Assembly: GCF_001434145.1 (NCBI RefSeq)
Contig: NZ_AZED01000004.1
Location: forward strand, 1-64,000
Reading direction: 5' to 3'
Source: Lentilactobacillus otakiensis DSM 19908 = JCM 15040
Lineage (GTDB): Bacteria > Bacillota > Bacilli > Lactobacillales > Lactobacillaceae
DNA: 64,000 nt
Position 1 is the first letter of the stretch, and each line of letters opens with the position of its first letter. This document shows, piece after piece, positions 53,185 through 62,262 of this stretch. Below the pieces are notes generated by a model. It did not search any database and had not been told where the DNA came from. It was given only the letters and a program-made list of their open reading frames with translations. Position numbers and translations under genes: made by a program.

Positions 53185-55494
53185 TTGGAAAATAACGAAA
53201 AGAAAACCGAACAGTTACGTGTGGACAAGGTTGTTGAAAAAATCGACAAGAAAATTATCAGCGCTGATGATGAATTAAACCGTGCCCACGCCGAAACCAA
53301 GAAGGTTCAACAAACCTATTCCGATAACACCTCCGTCAACTACTTTGAAGTCGACGACAGAATTGAAACCAGTGCTGAACTGCAGCAGCAACGAGGACTG
53401 GTTTCTCGTTTAACCGAAAACGAATCAATTTTAAAAAATCAGCTTTCGACTTTGAAGGACTTAAAGAAGTCGCCCTACTTTGGTCGGATTGATATACAAG
53501 ACGAAGATGAAGATGAAACCGAGAAATTATATATCGGGATCGCGTCATTTGAAAATGAGGACGGCGAATTTCTGGTGTACGACTGGCGGGCACCGATCTC
53601 CAGTGTCTACTATAATGGCACCCTAGGTGAAGTGGCTTACGATACGCCGATGGGCCAACAACAAACTAATTTAAAAAAGAAACGCCAATTCCAAATTGTC
53701 GACGGGCAAATCCGTAACATGTTTGATACCAACGAAACGGTTGGCGATGAGATGCTCCAAAGTGCCTTGGGTGAACAAAACGATGAGTACATGCAAAACA
53801 TCGTTGCAACGATTCAGCACGAACAAAACGACATTATCCGAGACACCAGAAGCAACTTATTGGTTGTGCAGGGAGTCGCTGGGTCTGGCAAAACTTCCGC
53901 TATTTTACAGCGCATCGCTTTTCTGCTATATCACAGTCGTGACACTTTGGAAGCTGATCAAATTATTCTATTCTCGCCTAACAAGCTCTTTAGTCACTAT
54001 ATCTCAGAAGTCCTCCCCAGCTTGGGTGAGCGCAACATGCGCCAGGTGACCTTTGATGAGTTCATCGATAATCGTCTGAAAGGGCTCAACGTCCAAAGCT
54101 TATTTGAACGCTATGAGACCGACGTTGATCTAACCGACCAACAAAAACTCGTCAGAGGATTTAAAGAGTCCGCCAAGTTCATGGATGAACTTCAGGAATA
54201 CTGTGATAATTTGCAGCCATCACAAATTTTCTTTAGTGACATTATTTTTAACGAATCAACATTCTTTAGTAAAAAGGAAATTCAAACTATTTTTGATAGT
54301 TTCCCCAAGGCTGCCAAGGTTTATGACCGCTTTCTCCACACCAAAAACGAATTAATTAAGCGGCTCAAGCGACGGATAGACGCCGAAACCAAAGCAGATT
54401 GGGTAAATGACGAAATCGATCAGCTCAGCAATGAAAAGTATCACGACTTGTTGGCAGGTAAAGAACTTGGTGAATTCCAGAACGAAGATGCTGAACGGTT
54501 CTACATTGCCAGAAAGATTGTCAATGACCGACTTCGTGTCGTCTACGATGCAATTTTTAATGACAACTTTTTTGACGCCTACCTGCAATATGCTGACTTC
54601 TTGAAAACTGTCGATTTGCCACAGAACATTGAAACACCCCAATGGCAGCAATCCGTCGATGAGTTTAATCACTCAATTGAATTTCATTCGATCAAGTTGG
54701 ATGATTGTGCGCCATTGTTGTACATGCGCGACTATATGTGTAATAGCGGTCAAAATAATACCATGAAATATTTATTCGTCGATGAAATGCAGGATTACTC
54801 CGTGGCCCAGTTGAAATATCTGCGTTACGCATTCCCACAGACTAAGTGGACACTGCTGGGCGATAGCGAACAGGCCCTCTTCAAAGATGTTGAGCAGCCA
54901 AAGGAAATCCTCGATAAATTAAATGCTGCTTTCCACGTTCGCCGATCACGTTTGATCAGCTTAATGCGGTCATATCGGTCGACACTTCCGATCACGAGTT
55001 TTGCGAAATCAATTTTGCCGAACGGCGATGACATCGAAGCTTTCAATCGACCGGGTGACATTCCAGAATTAATCCTGGCTGCCGGCTTTGACGATGGCAT
55101 CAAACAGCTCAATAAGATTGTGACTGACCAGCGAAAAGAATACGCTACAGTAGCCATTTTGACTAAGAATATGACGGAAGCCAAGCAAGTGTACGAAAAA
55201 TTGTATTCGCTGGGTGATGTGACTTTGCTTCAAGATGCAGACAGAACTTTGCCTAAAGGCATTTTGGTGCTGCCAATTTATTTGGCAAAGGGACTGGAAT
55301 TTGATTCGGTGATCGCCTGGGATACATCTGAAAAAAATTATCCTGATGAAAGCCTGTTGGGAACCTTGTATACAATCATCACCAGGGCAATGCACCAACT
55401 CACCCTGATTAGTTTGGGTGATGTCACACCGTTAATTACCGACGAAAGTCTGACTGACCGAAAGATTAAGATTGAGAAGAAAATTCAAAAGTAG
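53185..55494 (+). CDS. helD: RNA polymerase recycling motor HelD
   Basis: UvrD/Rep-like ATPase that frees stalled RNA polymerase together with delta. N-terminal coiled coil (about 1-110), then RAPISSVYY near 136. Walker A VQGVAGSGKTSAI near 231; DEMQDYS near 533 is motif II; LMRSYRST near 593 and the KGLEFDSVIAWD block near 708 complete the helicase core. 769 residues. TTG 53185 follows GGAGG. Two hairpin elements start directly after its stop codon. Confidence 0.93.
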   Translation: MENNEKKTEQLRVDKVVEKIDKKIISADDELNRAHAETKKVQQTYSDNTSVNYFEVDDRIETSAELQQQRGLVSRLTENESILKNQLSTLKDLKKSPYFGRIDIQDEDEDETEKLYIGIASFENEDGEFLVYDWRAPISSVYYNGTLGEVAYDTPMGQQQTNLKKKRQFQIVDGQIRNMFDTNETVGDEMLQSALGEQNDEYMQNIVATIQHEQNDIIRDTRSNLLVVQGVAGSGKTSAILQRIAFLLYHSRDTLEADQIILFSPNKLFSHYISEVLPSLGERNMRQVTFDEFIDNRLKGLNVQSLFERYETDVDLTDQQKLVRGFKESAKFMDELQEYCDNLQPSQIFFSDIIFNESTFFSKKEIQTIFDSFPKAAKVYDRFLHTKNELIKRLKRRIDAETKADWVNDEIDQLSNEKYHDLLAGKELGEFQNEDAERFYIARKIVNDRLRVVYDAIFNDNFFDAYLQYADFLKTVDLPQNIETPQWQQSVDEFNHSIEFHSIKLDDCAPLLYMRDYMCNSGQNNTMKYLFVDEMQDYSVAQLKYLRYAFPQTKWTLLGDSEQALFKDVEQPKEILDKLNAAFHVRRSRLISLMRSYRSTLPITSFAKSILPNGDDIEAFNRPGDIPELILAAGFDDGIKQLNKIVTDQRKEYATVAILTKNMTEAKQVYEKLYSLGDVTLLQDADRTLPKGILVLPIYLAKGLEFDSVIAWDTSEKNYPDESLLGTLYTIITRAMHQLTLISLGDVTPLITDESLTDRKIKIEKKIQK

Positions 55495-55615
55495 AGAGTG
55501 TGGAGCAAACCGGGTAGCTTCGGAGCATTTATCCAATAACCAGTTTTGCCGCGTTTCTTGCGGGAAGGCTGGTTATTAGATAAAGCGGACGAAGCTGGTT
55601 TGTGGAACACATTTT
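55495..55615 (+). repeat. 3' hairpin element, copy D (second core type)
   Basis: Starts on the base after the helD stop (AGAGTGTGG) and ends GTGGAACACATTTT. Paired arms: GTGT/ACAC (55498-55501, 55607-55610), CAAACC/GGTTTG (55506-55511, 55597-55602), AGCTTCG/CGAAGCT (55516-55522, 55590-55596), AATAACCAG/CTGGTTATT (55535-55543, 55569-55577). The outer ends match copies A-C; the core does not. Confidence 0.85.
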
Positions 55616-55618
55616 AAT

Positions 55619-55738
55619 CAGAGTGTGACGAGACCTGGGAGATGCGGTTTCTAAGACAACTTTGGCAGGGAACCCAGATCTTGGGTTTCTGCCAAAGTTG
55701 TCTTAGAAGTTAGCATCTGGGTCGTCGGAACACGTTTT
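55619..55738 (+). repeat. 3' hairpin element, copy B
   Basis: Follows copy D in the same orientation. 20-bp perfect stem (55649-55668 with 55689-55708) and an AACCCA/TGGGTT inner stem (55671-55676 with 55682-55687). Ends CAGAGTGTGACGAG and CGGAACACGTTTT. Three base pairs of the stem differ from copy A, each changed on both strands. Confidence 0.88.
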
Positions 55739-55881
55739 CTCTATATAACAGTAAAGTGCCTTGCAATCCATACTGCATAAACAAGAAGAGAAGCCCTAAC
55801 AACGAAAAAAATTCATTGTTGGGGCTTCTCAGCTATTTTCTGACAACACTGGCATACTGATTCAACCAATTTTCATGGTAT
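55739..55881. other. Rest of the helD-oxidoreductase intergenic region
   Basis: After copy B the only feature is the hairpin at 55788-55830 that ends the oxidoreductase gene. No gene is visible. Confidence 0.55.
55788..55830 (-). terminator. Terminator of the flavin oxidoreductase gene
   Basis: About 18 bp of pairing between 55788-55806 and 55812-55830 with two mismatches. On the minus strand TTCTTGTTT follows; the plus strand offers no better T-run. Confidence 0.75.
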
Positions 55882-57210
55882 CTAGACCAAATACTGCACG
55901 TCACTGGCAAATGTCGGATAGGCCAGAATTTCCTTGTTAAAATCACTAATCTTCATTTGCTTATCAATCATCAACGTAAAGATATTAATCAAATAATCTG
56001 CATGGTTGCTCAAAACAGTTGCCCCCACAACGGTTTCCGTATCGCGATTAATCACGACCTTGGCCTTTGCGAGCGGTTCATTCAACCGGTGATAACTATA
56101 CCAAGCCGTCATATCATTGGTGATCAGCATGTACCTGCTGTCATCTGCAGCAATACTGGATGGCAGTCCGACTTGACCAAGTGATGGCTGGCCAAACACA
56201 ATCGTTGGAATTGAATTGAATTGAATCTTATCGGCGGCACCATTGAAGTAGTTTGCCAAATAGGCAGCTTCATAGCCTGCAACCGGAGTTAACTTTGGAC
56301 GTTTAGTGCTTACAACGTCCCCCATCGCAAAGATATTCGGATTAGATGTTTGCAAATGATCGTCAACAATCACCCCATGGGCATCTGTTTTAACGCCAAC
56401 ATTTTCCAAACCGATGGTGTCGACATTTGGAATTCGACCTGCTGTACAGAAGACCATATCGGTTGGCAGTCTGAAATCATCCCCCGATAAGACGAACTGA
56501 TCACCAACCTGGGTGATTTCTTCGACATCGGTATCCATATGAAAATCAACGCCTAATTTTGATAAATGATCAACTGCCTGCCCGACCAACTGCTGATCAA
56601 ATTGCTTGAGTGGCCGATCATTGTGGTGGATCAAGTGAACTTTCGCTCCGGCTGCGTGGGCAATCCCTGCCAACTCAAAACCAATGTAGCCACCGCCAAT
56701 GAAGGTCACATCTGCCGGCATTTCATCAAGGTTCAAAAAGTCCGTGCTGGTTTTAAAAAACTGTTTGCCCGGAATATCTAGAATAGCCGGCCGCTGACCA
56801 GTTGCAATAACGTATTTGTCACCAGCAAGGACTGCATTGCCGGCTTCTAGCAAGCCATCCTGATTAAAATGAGCATGTTCATGATACGTATCAACCCCAT
56901 CTGATTTCAGACCATTTTGAGTGGCAGTTGAAATTGGATTGGTGTACTGCCGCTTATGCCGCATCAAATCCGGCCAATTAACCGATACTTTACCGGAAAT
57001 CCCATTCCCTTGCATATCAGCAACTAATTGGGTCACTTCAAGGCCAGATAATAAAATCTTCTTTGGGTCACAGCCCCGATTCGGACAAGTCCCACCAAAT
57101 AAATTATCTTCAACAACCGCCACAGTTTTATGCTGCCTCCGCAAGGAATGCGCCAATGAACCACCGGCAACACCCCCACCAAGGATGACAACATCATATT
57201 GTTTTGTCAT
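55882..57210 (-). CDS. FAD-dependent pyridine nucleotide-disulfide oxidoreductase, class I-like
   Basis: 442-residue flavoprotein of the glutathione reductase fold. FAD loop VVILGGGVAGGS near residue 7; redox pair GGTCPNRGC with Cys42 and Cys47; NAD(P) loop FIGGGYIGFELAG near 170; second FAD motif NIFAMGDV near 290. The C-terminal HPT...E of classical reductases reads AYPTFASD, so the catalytic His and Glu are missing. Substrate is therefore open. Divergent from the polyprenyl synthase gene. Confidence 0.88.
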   Translation of the reverse strand: MTKQYDVVILGGGVAGGSLAHSLRRQHKTVAVVEDNLFGGTCPNRGCDPKKILLSGLEVTQLVADMQGNGISGKVSVNWPDLMRHKRQYTNPISTATQNGLKSDGVDTYHEHAHFNQDGLLEAGNAVLAGDKYVIATGQRPAILDIPGKQFFKTSTDFLNLDEMPADVTFIGGGYIGFELAGIAHAAGAKVHLIHHNDRPLKQFDQQLVGQAVDHLSKLGVDFHMDTDVEEITQVGDQFVLSGDDFRLPTDMVFCTAGRIPNVDTIGLENVGVKTDAHGVIVDDHLQTSNPNIFAMGDVVSTKRPKLTPVAGYEAAYLANYFNGAADKIQFNSIPTIVFGQPSLGQVGLPSSIAADDSRYMLITNDMTAWYSYHRLNEPLAKAKVVINRDTETVVGATVLSNHADYLINIFTLMIDKQMKISDFNKEILAYPTFASDVQYLV

Positions 57211-57319
57211 TTAATCTTCTCCCATCAATTGAAATTTGATTTAAGCCCTTTAATATTTTACTTTCTTGAATCTTAAATCCATTGTAGAACACTTCCGAAT
57301 TATTTCCACGCTACCTTAA

Positions 57320-57348
57320 TTGACAACTCCCCGCGGAATTTGTATCTT
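57320..57348 (+). promoter_or_regulatory. Promoter of the polyprenyl synthase gene
   Basis: TTGACA, 17-base spacer, TATCTT. The leader would be about 35 bases. Confidence 0.7.
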
Positions 57349-57387
57349 AGATAATGTAATTAAAAATTTATTAAATTGAGGTATATC

Positions 57388-58365
57388 ATGGTCCATGCAC
57401 TTTGGCGTCAATTTCCACGCATTAATTTAAGATTAATCGCTTTGGAACCTTATTTGTTAAACGCCGTTAACCTTCCAAATCAGCCGATTCACGATAAAAT
57501 CATTGAGTTGTTAAAATCCGGCGGCAAGTTCCTGCGTCCAGGTTTCTTTTACATCTATTCAGAATTCGGCGAAAAAACCGACCCGGCAAAGATCAAAGCT
57601 GGTGCTGCTGCAGTTGAATTGTTGCATGTTGCAACATTGATTCACGATGATGTGATTGACGATTCACCACTTCGACGTGGGGTGAAGACAATTCACACTC
57701 AATATGGCCAAAAAAACGCCATCTACGCCGGTGACTACCTCTTCACGTGTTACTTTACCCAGGTCCTCAAGTCAACCCAGGAACCCGCTGATATGAAGCG
57801 ACACGTTGATGCGATGCAAATCATTTTGGCTGGCGAATTAGATCAGATGAAATATAACTTTAATCAGAAAATGACTGAAGCTGATTATTTCCACGAAATC
57901 ACAGGTAAGACTGCTGAACTGTTTCGGCTTTGTTTCCAGCAAAGTGCCATTGTGACACATGCACCAGCAGAAATCGTTAAGCTGGGCGGCGAAATTGGCC
58001 TGACAATTGGTCAAGCCTATCAGATTCTCGATGATATCTTGGATTACAGTGGTGATCCTCACCAAACCAAGAAACCCGTTTTGGAGGATTTGAAATCTGG
58101 TGTGTATACTTTACCGCTGATCTTTGCAATTCAGCTGGCACCGGATGAATTAAAACCGTTGCTAGATAAACGTGAGAAATTATCCAATGACGACATCGCC
58201 AAAATTCGCAATATTGTCATCAGTTCCGGCGGTCTGGCAAAAGCTGTCGAGTCTGCCGATCAACTGACTGAAAAAGCCGAAACGTTGATTGGGCAATTGC
58301 CTGAGCAGAAATCTAAACGTGATCTTCAGACATTGACACGGATATTGTTAACGCGGAAACAGTAA
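57388..58365 (+). CDS. Long-chain polyprenyl diphosphate synthase
   Basis: Condenses isopentenyl diphosphate into a long all-trans chain. First Asp-rich motif LIHDDVIDDSPLRRG near residue 89; second QILDDILDYSGD near 215; GGKFLRPG near 46. 325 residues resembles the large subunit of heptaprenyl synthase (HepT). ATG 57388 follows GAGG by 6 bases. Its place beside cydABDC suggests a quinone side chain for respiration. Confidence 0.88.
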   Translation: MVHALWRQFPRINLRLIALEPYLLNAVNLPNQPIHDKIIELLKSGGKFLRPGFFYIYSEFGEKTDPAKIKAGAAAVELLHVATLIHDDVIDDSPLRRGVKTIHTQYGQKNAIYAGDYLFTCYFTQVLKSTQEPADMKRHVDAMQIILAGELDQMKYNFNQKMTEADYFHEITGKTAELFRLCFQQSAIVTHAPAEIVKLGGEIGLTIGQAYQILDDILDYSGDPHQTKKPVLEDLKSGVYTLPLIFAIQLAPDELKPLLDKREKLSNDDIAKIRNIVISSGGLAKAVESADQLTEKAETLIGQLPEQKSKRDLQTLTRILLTRKQ

Positions 58366-58375
58366 TTTTATCATA

Positions 58376-58422
58376 ATAAAATGCCACAACCCTTTGGTTT
58401 TTCCTTTGGGTTGTGGCATTTT
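58376..58422 (+). terminator. Terminator of the polyprenyl synthase gene
   Basis: AAATGCCACAACCC / GGGTTGTGGCATTT arms with TTCTGGTTTTT following on the plus strand. Confidence 0.88.
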
Positions 58423-58474
58423 CTGGTTTTTGTGGTGTTTGTGGGGTTTGAATTTGTAGGTGCTCGACTTTTAT

Positions 58475-58598
58475 TTAGCCGAAACGTGTTCCGACGGGTC
58501 TGATGCTAACTTCTAAGCGCGCTTTGACTAAAGTCCAAGAACAGGACTTCAGCCAAAGCACCCTTAGAAACCGCATCAACCAACCCTCGTCACACTCT
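58475..58598 (-). repeat. 3' hairpin element, copy C (overlapping the cydC stop)
   Basis: Stem 58511-58529 with 58551-58569 (three mismatches) plus an AAGTCC/GGACTT inner stem. The proximal end AGAGTGTGA contains the cydC stop codon TGA. Distal end reads GGAACACGTTTCGGCTA on the minus strand. More decayed than A and B. Confidence 0.82.
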
Positions 58599-60332
58599 GC
58601 CCCTATCCAAATCATACAACTGCCTAAACCTTGCCTGGCTCTTATACAATTCCTGCGGGGTACCCTGCATATCGAACTCGCCGTTTTCCATGAAACGAAC
58701 CTGGTCCACATGGGCGATTCCTGCCAAATGGTGGGTGACCCAGATGATTGTCTTATCGTGGAGCAGCTCGAACACTTTATCGAGCAATTTCTTTTCCGTG
58801 ATTGGATCCAAGCTAACCGTTGGCTCATCCAAAATGATAATTGGTGCATCCTGGAGCAAAATTCTAGCCAACGATAACCGTTGCCGTTCTCCACCTGAGA
58901 AACGTTTACCGGCCTCTTGAACTTGGGTATCATACTTATCCGGCAACGATTCAATCAGATCTTTCAATCCAACGGCCGCAATTGCGTCCTTTACCTGCTG
59001 GTCAGTCGCATTAACATTTCCTAACCGGACATTGTTCATAACCGTTGTATCAAACAAATAGGGCTGTTGGTCAAGGATTCCGAACAACGATGAACGGACA
59101 TCTTGTAAATTCAAGATGTTCTTATCGTTAACTAGAACCTGACCATCGGTAGGCGTCAAATCGCCGACAATTAATTTGAGAAAGGTACTCTTCCCGGTTC
59201 CACTAGGTCCCAGCAAGGCAACCTTTTCGCCCGGATGAATATCCATCGAGATATGCTTGACGACGTTACGTTCACCATCCGAGTATTTGAAAGTCAAATC
59301 GTTAATCGCAAGTTCCTTGAACGGTTCCGTTAACGAAGTCTGCTCAACTGTTTTGCCGGTACCGGAATCCAGTGCATTTACCCGTTCAATCGAACGTCGA
59401 TAGACTGGCCATTCACTGGCACCCTGACTCATGTTAACAAATGGCGAAACTGCCGGGAAGATTGCCAATGCAAAGGCTGCGACCCAGTTCGCCAATGATT
59501 TAGTTGCAGTAAATTGATTTGCGGACCAAATCAACAGAACCAATGTTGTCAGTAAAATAATAAATTGAACGAAGAATGACCGCCACCACTGGAAGTAATG
59601 ATCTTGTTTCCGGAGGGCGGCAATTTCTTTGATTGGTTTCTTCTGTAAATCAATAAAGTCATTGTAACGGCCGGAAATCAACCAGTCGCCTAATCCCAAA
59701 ACTTCATCAGTCAAATTTGTATAGAATTCGTGTTGAATTTGATGTTGCTTGAACTCACGAACACCATTGGTGGCAACTGATGCAAGCGGCATTACGATCG
59801 TGATAATTCCCAACAGCAACAGCATTAAGATACCAACAACCCAGTTCAGTGAGCCAACGCCGATGACCACGAAGATGTACAGCAGCCAGCCGATAACCAT
59901 CGGAAAGACCGTTCTTAAGTATAAGTTTTCAATATGTTCAATGTCATCCGCTAAAATACTTAAGATATCCCCGGTCTGATGAGAACGCTGAATTGCCGAT
60001 GCCTTTTGTTCAACGGTTTGATACAGTTTTTTCCGGAAGTCCGATACGATCCGGAGCACCCAGTTATGACTGGTCAACCGTTCAACGTATCTGAAAACAG
60101 GTCGGGCAATCCCAAACGCTCTGGCCAAGACAACTGGTACATAAATATAAATGATACTGGATGGCTGTCTGGCAGCTTCACTGATCAGATAACCGGAGTT
60201 AAACATCAAAGCACCGCCAGAGAAAAAGGTCATAAATCCTAAGAACAAGACCAGAATCAGTAAACCTTTATACTTTCGTAGGTATGGCATGACCCAAGTA
60301 TCATTTGCAAACGTTTTTCTCAAATTTTTCAT
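58590..60332 (-). CDS. cydC: ABC transporter CydC, cytochrome bd assembly
   Basis: One half of the CydDC heterodimer, needed to build cytochrome bd and thought to move thiols or heme. Six transmembrane helices (about 20-310), Walker A GPSGTGKST near 373, signature FSGGERQR near 485, Walker B PIIILDEP near 503. 580 residues. It overlaps cydD by four bases (ATGA). Its last two codons and stop are formed by repeat copy C. Confidence 0.93.
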   Translation of the reverse strand: MKNLRKTFANDTWVMPYLRKYKGLLILVLFLGFMTFFSGGALMFNSGYLISEAARQPSSIIYIYVPVVLARAFGIARPVFRYVERLTSHNWVLRIVSDFRKKLYQTVEQKASAIQRSHQTGDILSILADDIEHIENLYLRTVFPMVIGWLLYIFVVIGVGSLNWVVGILMLLLLGIITIVMPLASVATNGVREFKQHQIQHEFYTNLTDEVLGLGDWLISGRYNDFIDLQKKPIKEIAALRKQDHYFQWWRSFFVQFIILLTTLVLLIWSANQFTATKSLANWVAAFALAIFPAVSPFVNMSQGASEWPVYRRSIERVNALDSGTGKTVEQTSLTEPFKELAINDLTFKYSDGERNVVKHISMDIHPGEKVALLGPSGTGKSTFLKLIVGDLTPTDGQVLVNDKNILNLQDVRSSLFGILDQQPYLFDTTVMNNVRLGNVNATDQQVKDAIAAVGLKDLIESLPDKYDTQVQEAGKRFSGGERQRLSLARILLQDAPIIILDEPTVSLDPITEKKLLDKVFELLHDKTIIWVTHHLAGIAHVDQVRFMENGEFDMQGTPQELYKSQARFRQLYDLDRGRV

Positions 60333-62068
60333 AGGTCAGCCGCCTCCATTTCTGCACGAAGTTTGACATAATCGCCATTACGCTTGGCCAATTCGTCAGG
60401 GGTTCCCTGTTCAACCAAACGCCCATGATCCATGACCAAGACGTAGTCCATTTCACCAATCCAGTGAAGTCTGTGCGTTGCGAAGAATACCAGATGGTCA
60501 TTGAAGACTGGTAAAATATCCTTCTTCAAACTCGCTTCGGTTTCGATATCCAAATGGGCGGTTGGCTCATCAAATAAGAGCACTTTCCGATTTGGATCAA
60601 GGAAGGCTCGGGCTAAAGCAATCCGCTGGGCCTGACCACCACTCACCGTTCTGGCACCTTCACCAATCATGGTGTTAAGGCCATCGGGCAAAGTTTTGAT
60701 CCAGTCAGTCAGACCGGCTTTGTCGGCCGCATTGGTAATTGCTGCTTCGGTTGCATCAGCGACGTAAAACGAAATGTTATCCGCCAATGTTGCGTGGAAC
60801 AGATATGGATTTTGCGGAATGTACAGGAAGTTTTTCTGCCAATTGGCCTGGTTTAAATGCGGTACCGTTTGACCGTTGATTGTAATCGAGTCGTGACTAT
60901 CAGGTGATAAGAAGCCACCAATCAAGTTAATTAACGTTGATTTTCCAGATCCAGAAGCACCAATAATGCCAATCTTCTTCATCCCTTTGATATCAATTGA
61001 AATATCCTTCAAAGTCGGTTCTTTGGTGTCGGGATAAGTCAATGACACTTGGTTCAACTTCAAAGTTGAATCATTGTTCCATTTCAAATCAGGCAACACT
61101 TCACGTTCTGTCATCTCAGGTTCGTGAAGCACGTCCAAGACGGCACTCATGGCGTTTTTACCGTTCAAAGTAGCGTGATAATCGTTGGCAAAATTTCGAA
61201 TGGGCAAGAAATACTCAGGTGCCAACACCAAAATAGTCAATGCAGGCAGGAGCATCACTTTGCCATCCATCAAATCAAAACCAAGAAAGACCGCAACCAC
61301 AGCGATTGACAATGTCGTGAAGAAATCCAGGGCAAAAGTTGAAGTTAAGGCGATTTTCAGCGTTGACATGGTTTCTTTTCGATAAGATTCACTGACTTCA
61401 TAGACATTGTCGGCATAGCGCTTAGAAAGCCCGAGCTGCTTTAAAGTCGGTAAGCCTCGTAATGTATCGACAAAGTGGTTGGAGAGCCGCTGATAGCCCT
61501 CATATTGCCGATCAGCCTTACTCTGCGCTGCCAGTCCAAGAATAATCATGAACAAAATGATAATTGGAAAAATTGCAAATAAGAAAATGGCCTGTTCCCA
61601 GCGCAAGAAGAGAACATACAGCAAAATCAGCCACGGTGTGATCGACATATCCAAAATCTTGATAATGACTAACATCAAATAAGTTTGCACTTGGTCAATT
61701 CCTTCAAGTGCCATGGTAACGATGTTACCAGTTCCCCGTTTATCAATTTCTGCCGGGCCGAGGCGAAAAATCTTTGCCATCAAATCTTCCCGCATGTCCC
61801 CACTCGTTTTTTCAACGAATGGAAACAGGAACCGGTTCTCTGTCACAGTTAATAAATGGCGCGCCAAGAACGCAACTGTGAACACGATGGTCGGTCCAAC
61901 AATGGTGTTAATCGACTGTAAGTTCCATAAGTTCACGATCGCGATTGACAGCGCTCGTGCTTGAGCAATTATTGCGATTGCCTGAATGAAAACCAGGATA
62001 CCCAAAATTGCGGCATACTTTTTCATCCCCGGCAGATCAAACAATCTTTTATCAATCAAACTTTTCAC
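60329..62068 (-). CDS. cydD: ABC transporter CydD, cytochrome bd assembly
   Basis: Partner of CydC. Membrane domain to about residue 320; Walker A GASGSGKST near 368; signature TVSGGQAQRI near 480; Walker B KVLLFDEP near 500. 579 residues. It is separated from cydB by 194 bases that include a strong terminator, so cydDC seems to have its own promoter (candidate TATACT near 62100). Confidence 0.93.
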   Translation of the reverse strand: MKSLIDKRLFDLPGMKKYAAILGILVFIQAIAIIAQARALSIAIVNLWNLQSINTIVGPTIVFTVAFLARHLLTVTENRFLFPFVEKTSGDMREDLMAKIFRLGPAEIDKRGTGNIVTMALEGIDQVQTYLMLVIIKILDMSITPWLILLYVLFLRWEQAIFLFAIFPIIILFMIILGLAAQSKADRQYEGYQRLSNHFVDTLRGLPTLKQLGLSKRYADNVYEVSESYRKETMSTLKIALTSTFALDFFTTLSIAVVAVFLGFDLMDGKVMLLPALTILVLAPEYFLPIRNFANDYHATLNGKNAMSAVLDVLHEPEMTEREVLPDLKWNNDSTLKLNQVSLTYPDTKEPTLKDISIDIKGMKKIGIIGASGSGKSTLINLIGGFLSPDSHDSITINGQTVPHLNQANWQKNFLYIPQNPYLFHATLADNISFYVADATEAAITNAADKAGLTDWIKTLPDGLNTMIGEGARTVSGGQAQRIALARAFLDPNRKVLLFDEPTAHLDIETEASLKKDILPVFNDHLVFFATHRLHWIGEMDYVLVMDHGRLVEQGTPDELAKRNGDYVKLRAEMEAADL

Positions 62069-62180
62069 TCCCCCAGAACAAAATTAATTACATTACCTAG
62101 TATAAAGAATTATTGCGCACAATGAAATATGTGAGCGGTTTATTTATTGTTTTATTTGGGTAGTCAAACGAGAAACAACA

Positions 62181-62229
62181 AAAATGAGGTCGGAACAAAA
62201 GCATCAGCTTTTGTCTCGATCTCATTTTT
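62181..62229 (-). terminator. Terminator of cydAB
   Basis: Arms of about 22 bases (62181-62202, 62207-62229) with few mismatches. The minus strand continues TTTTTGTTG. It separates cydAB from cydDC. Confidence 0.9.
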
Positions 62230-62262
62230 CTGACTCCGAAAATTCCGGGGTCTTAATTTACA

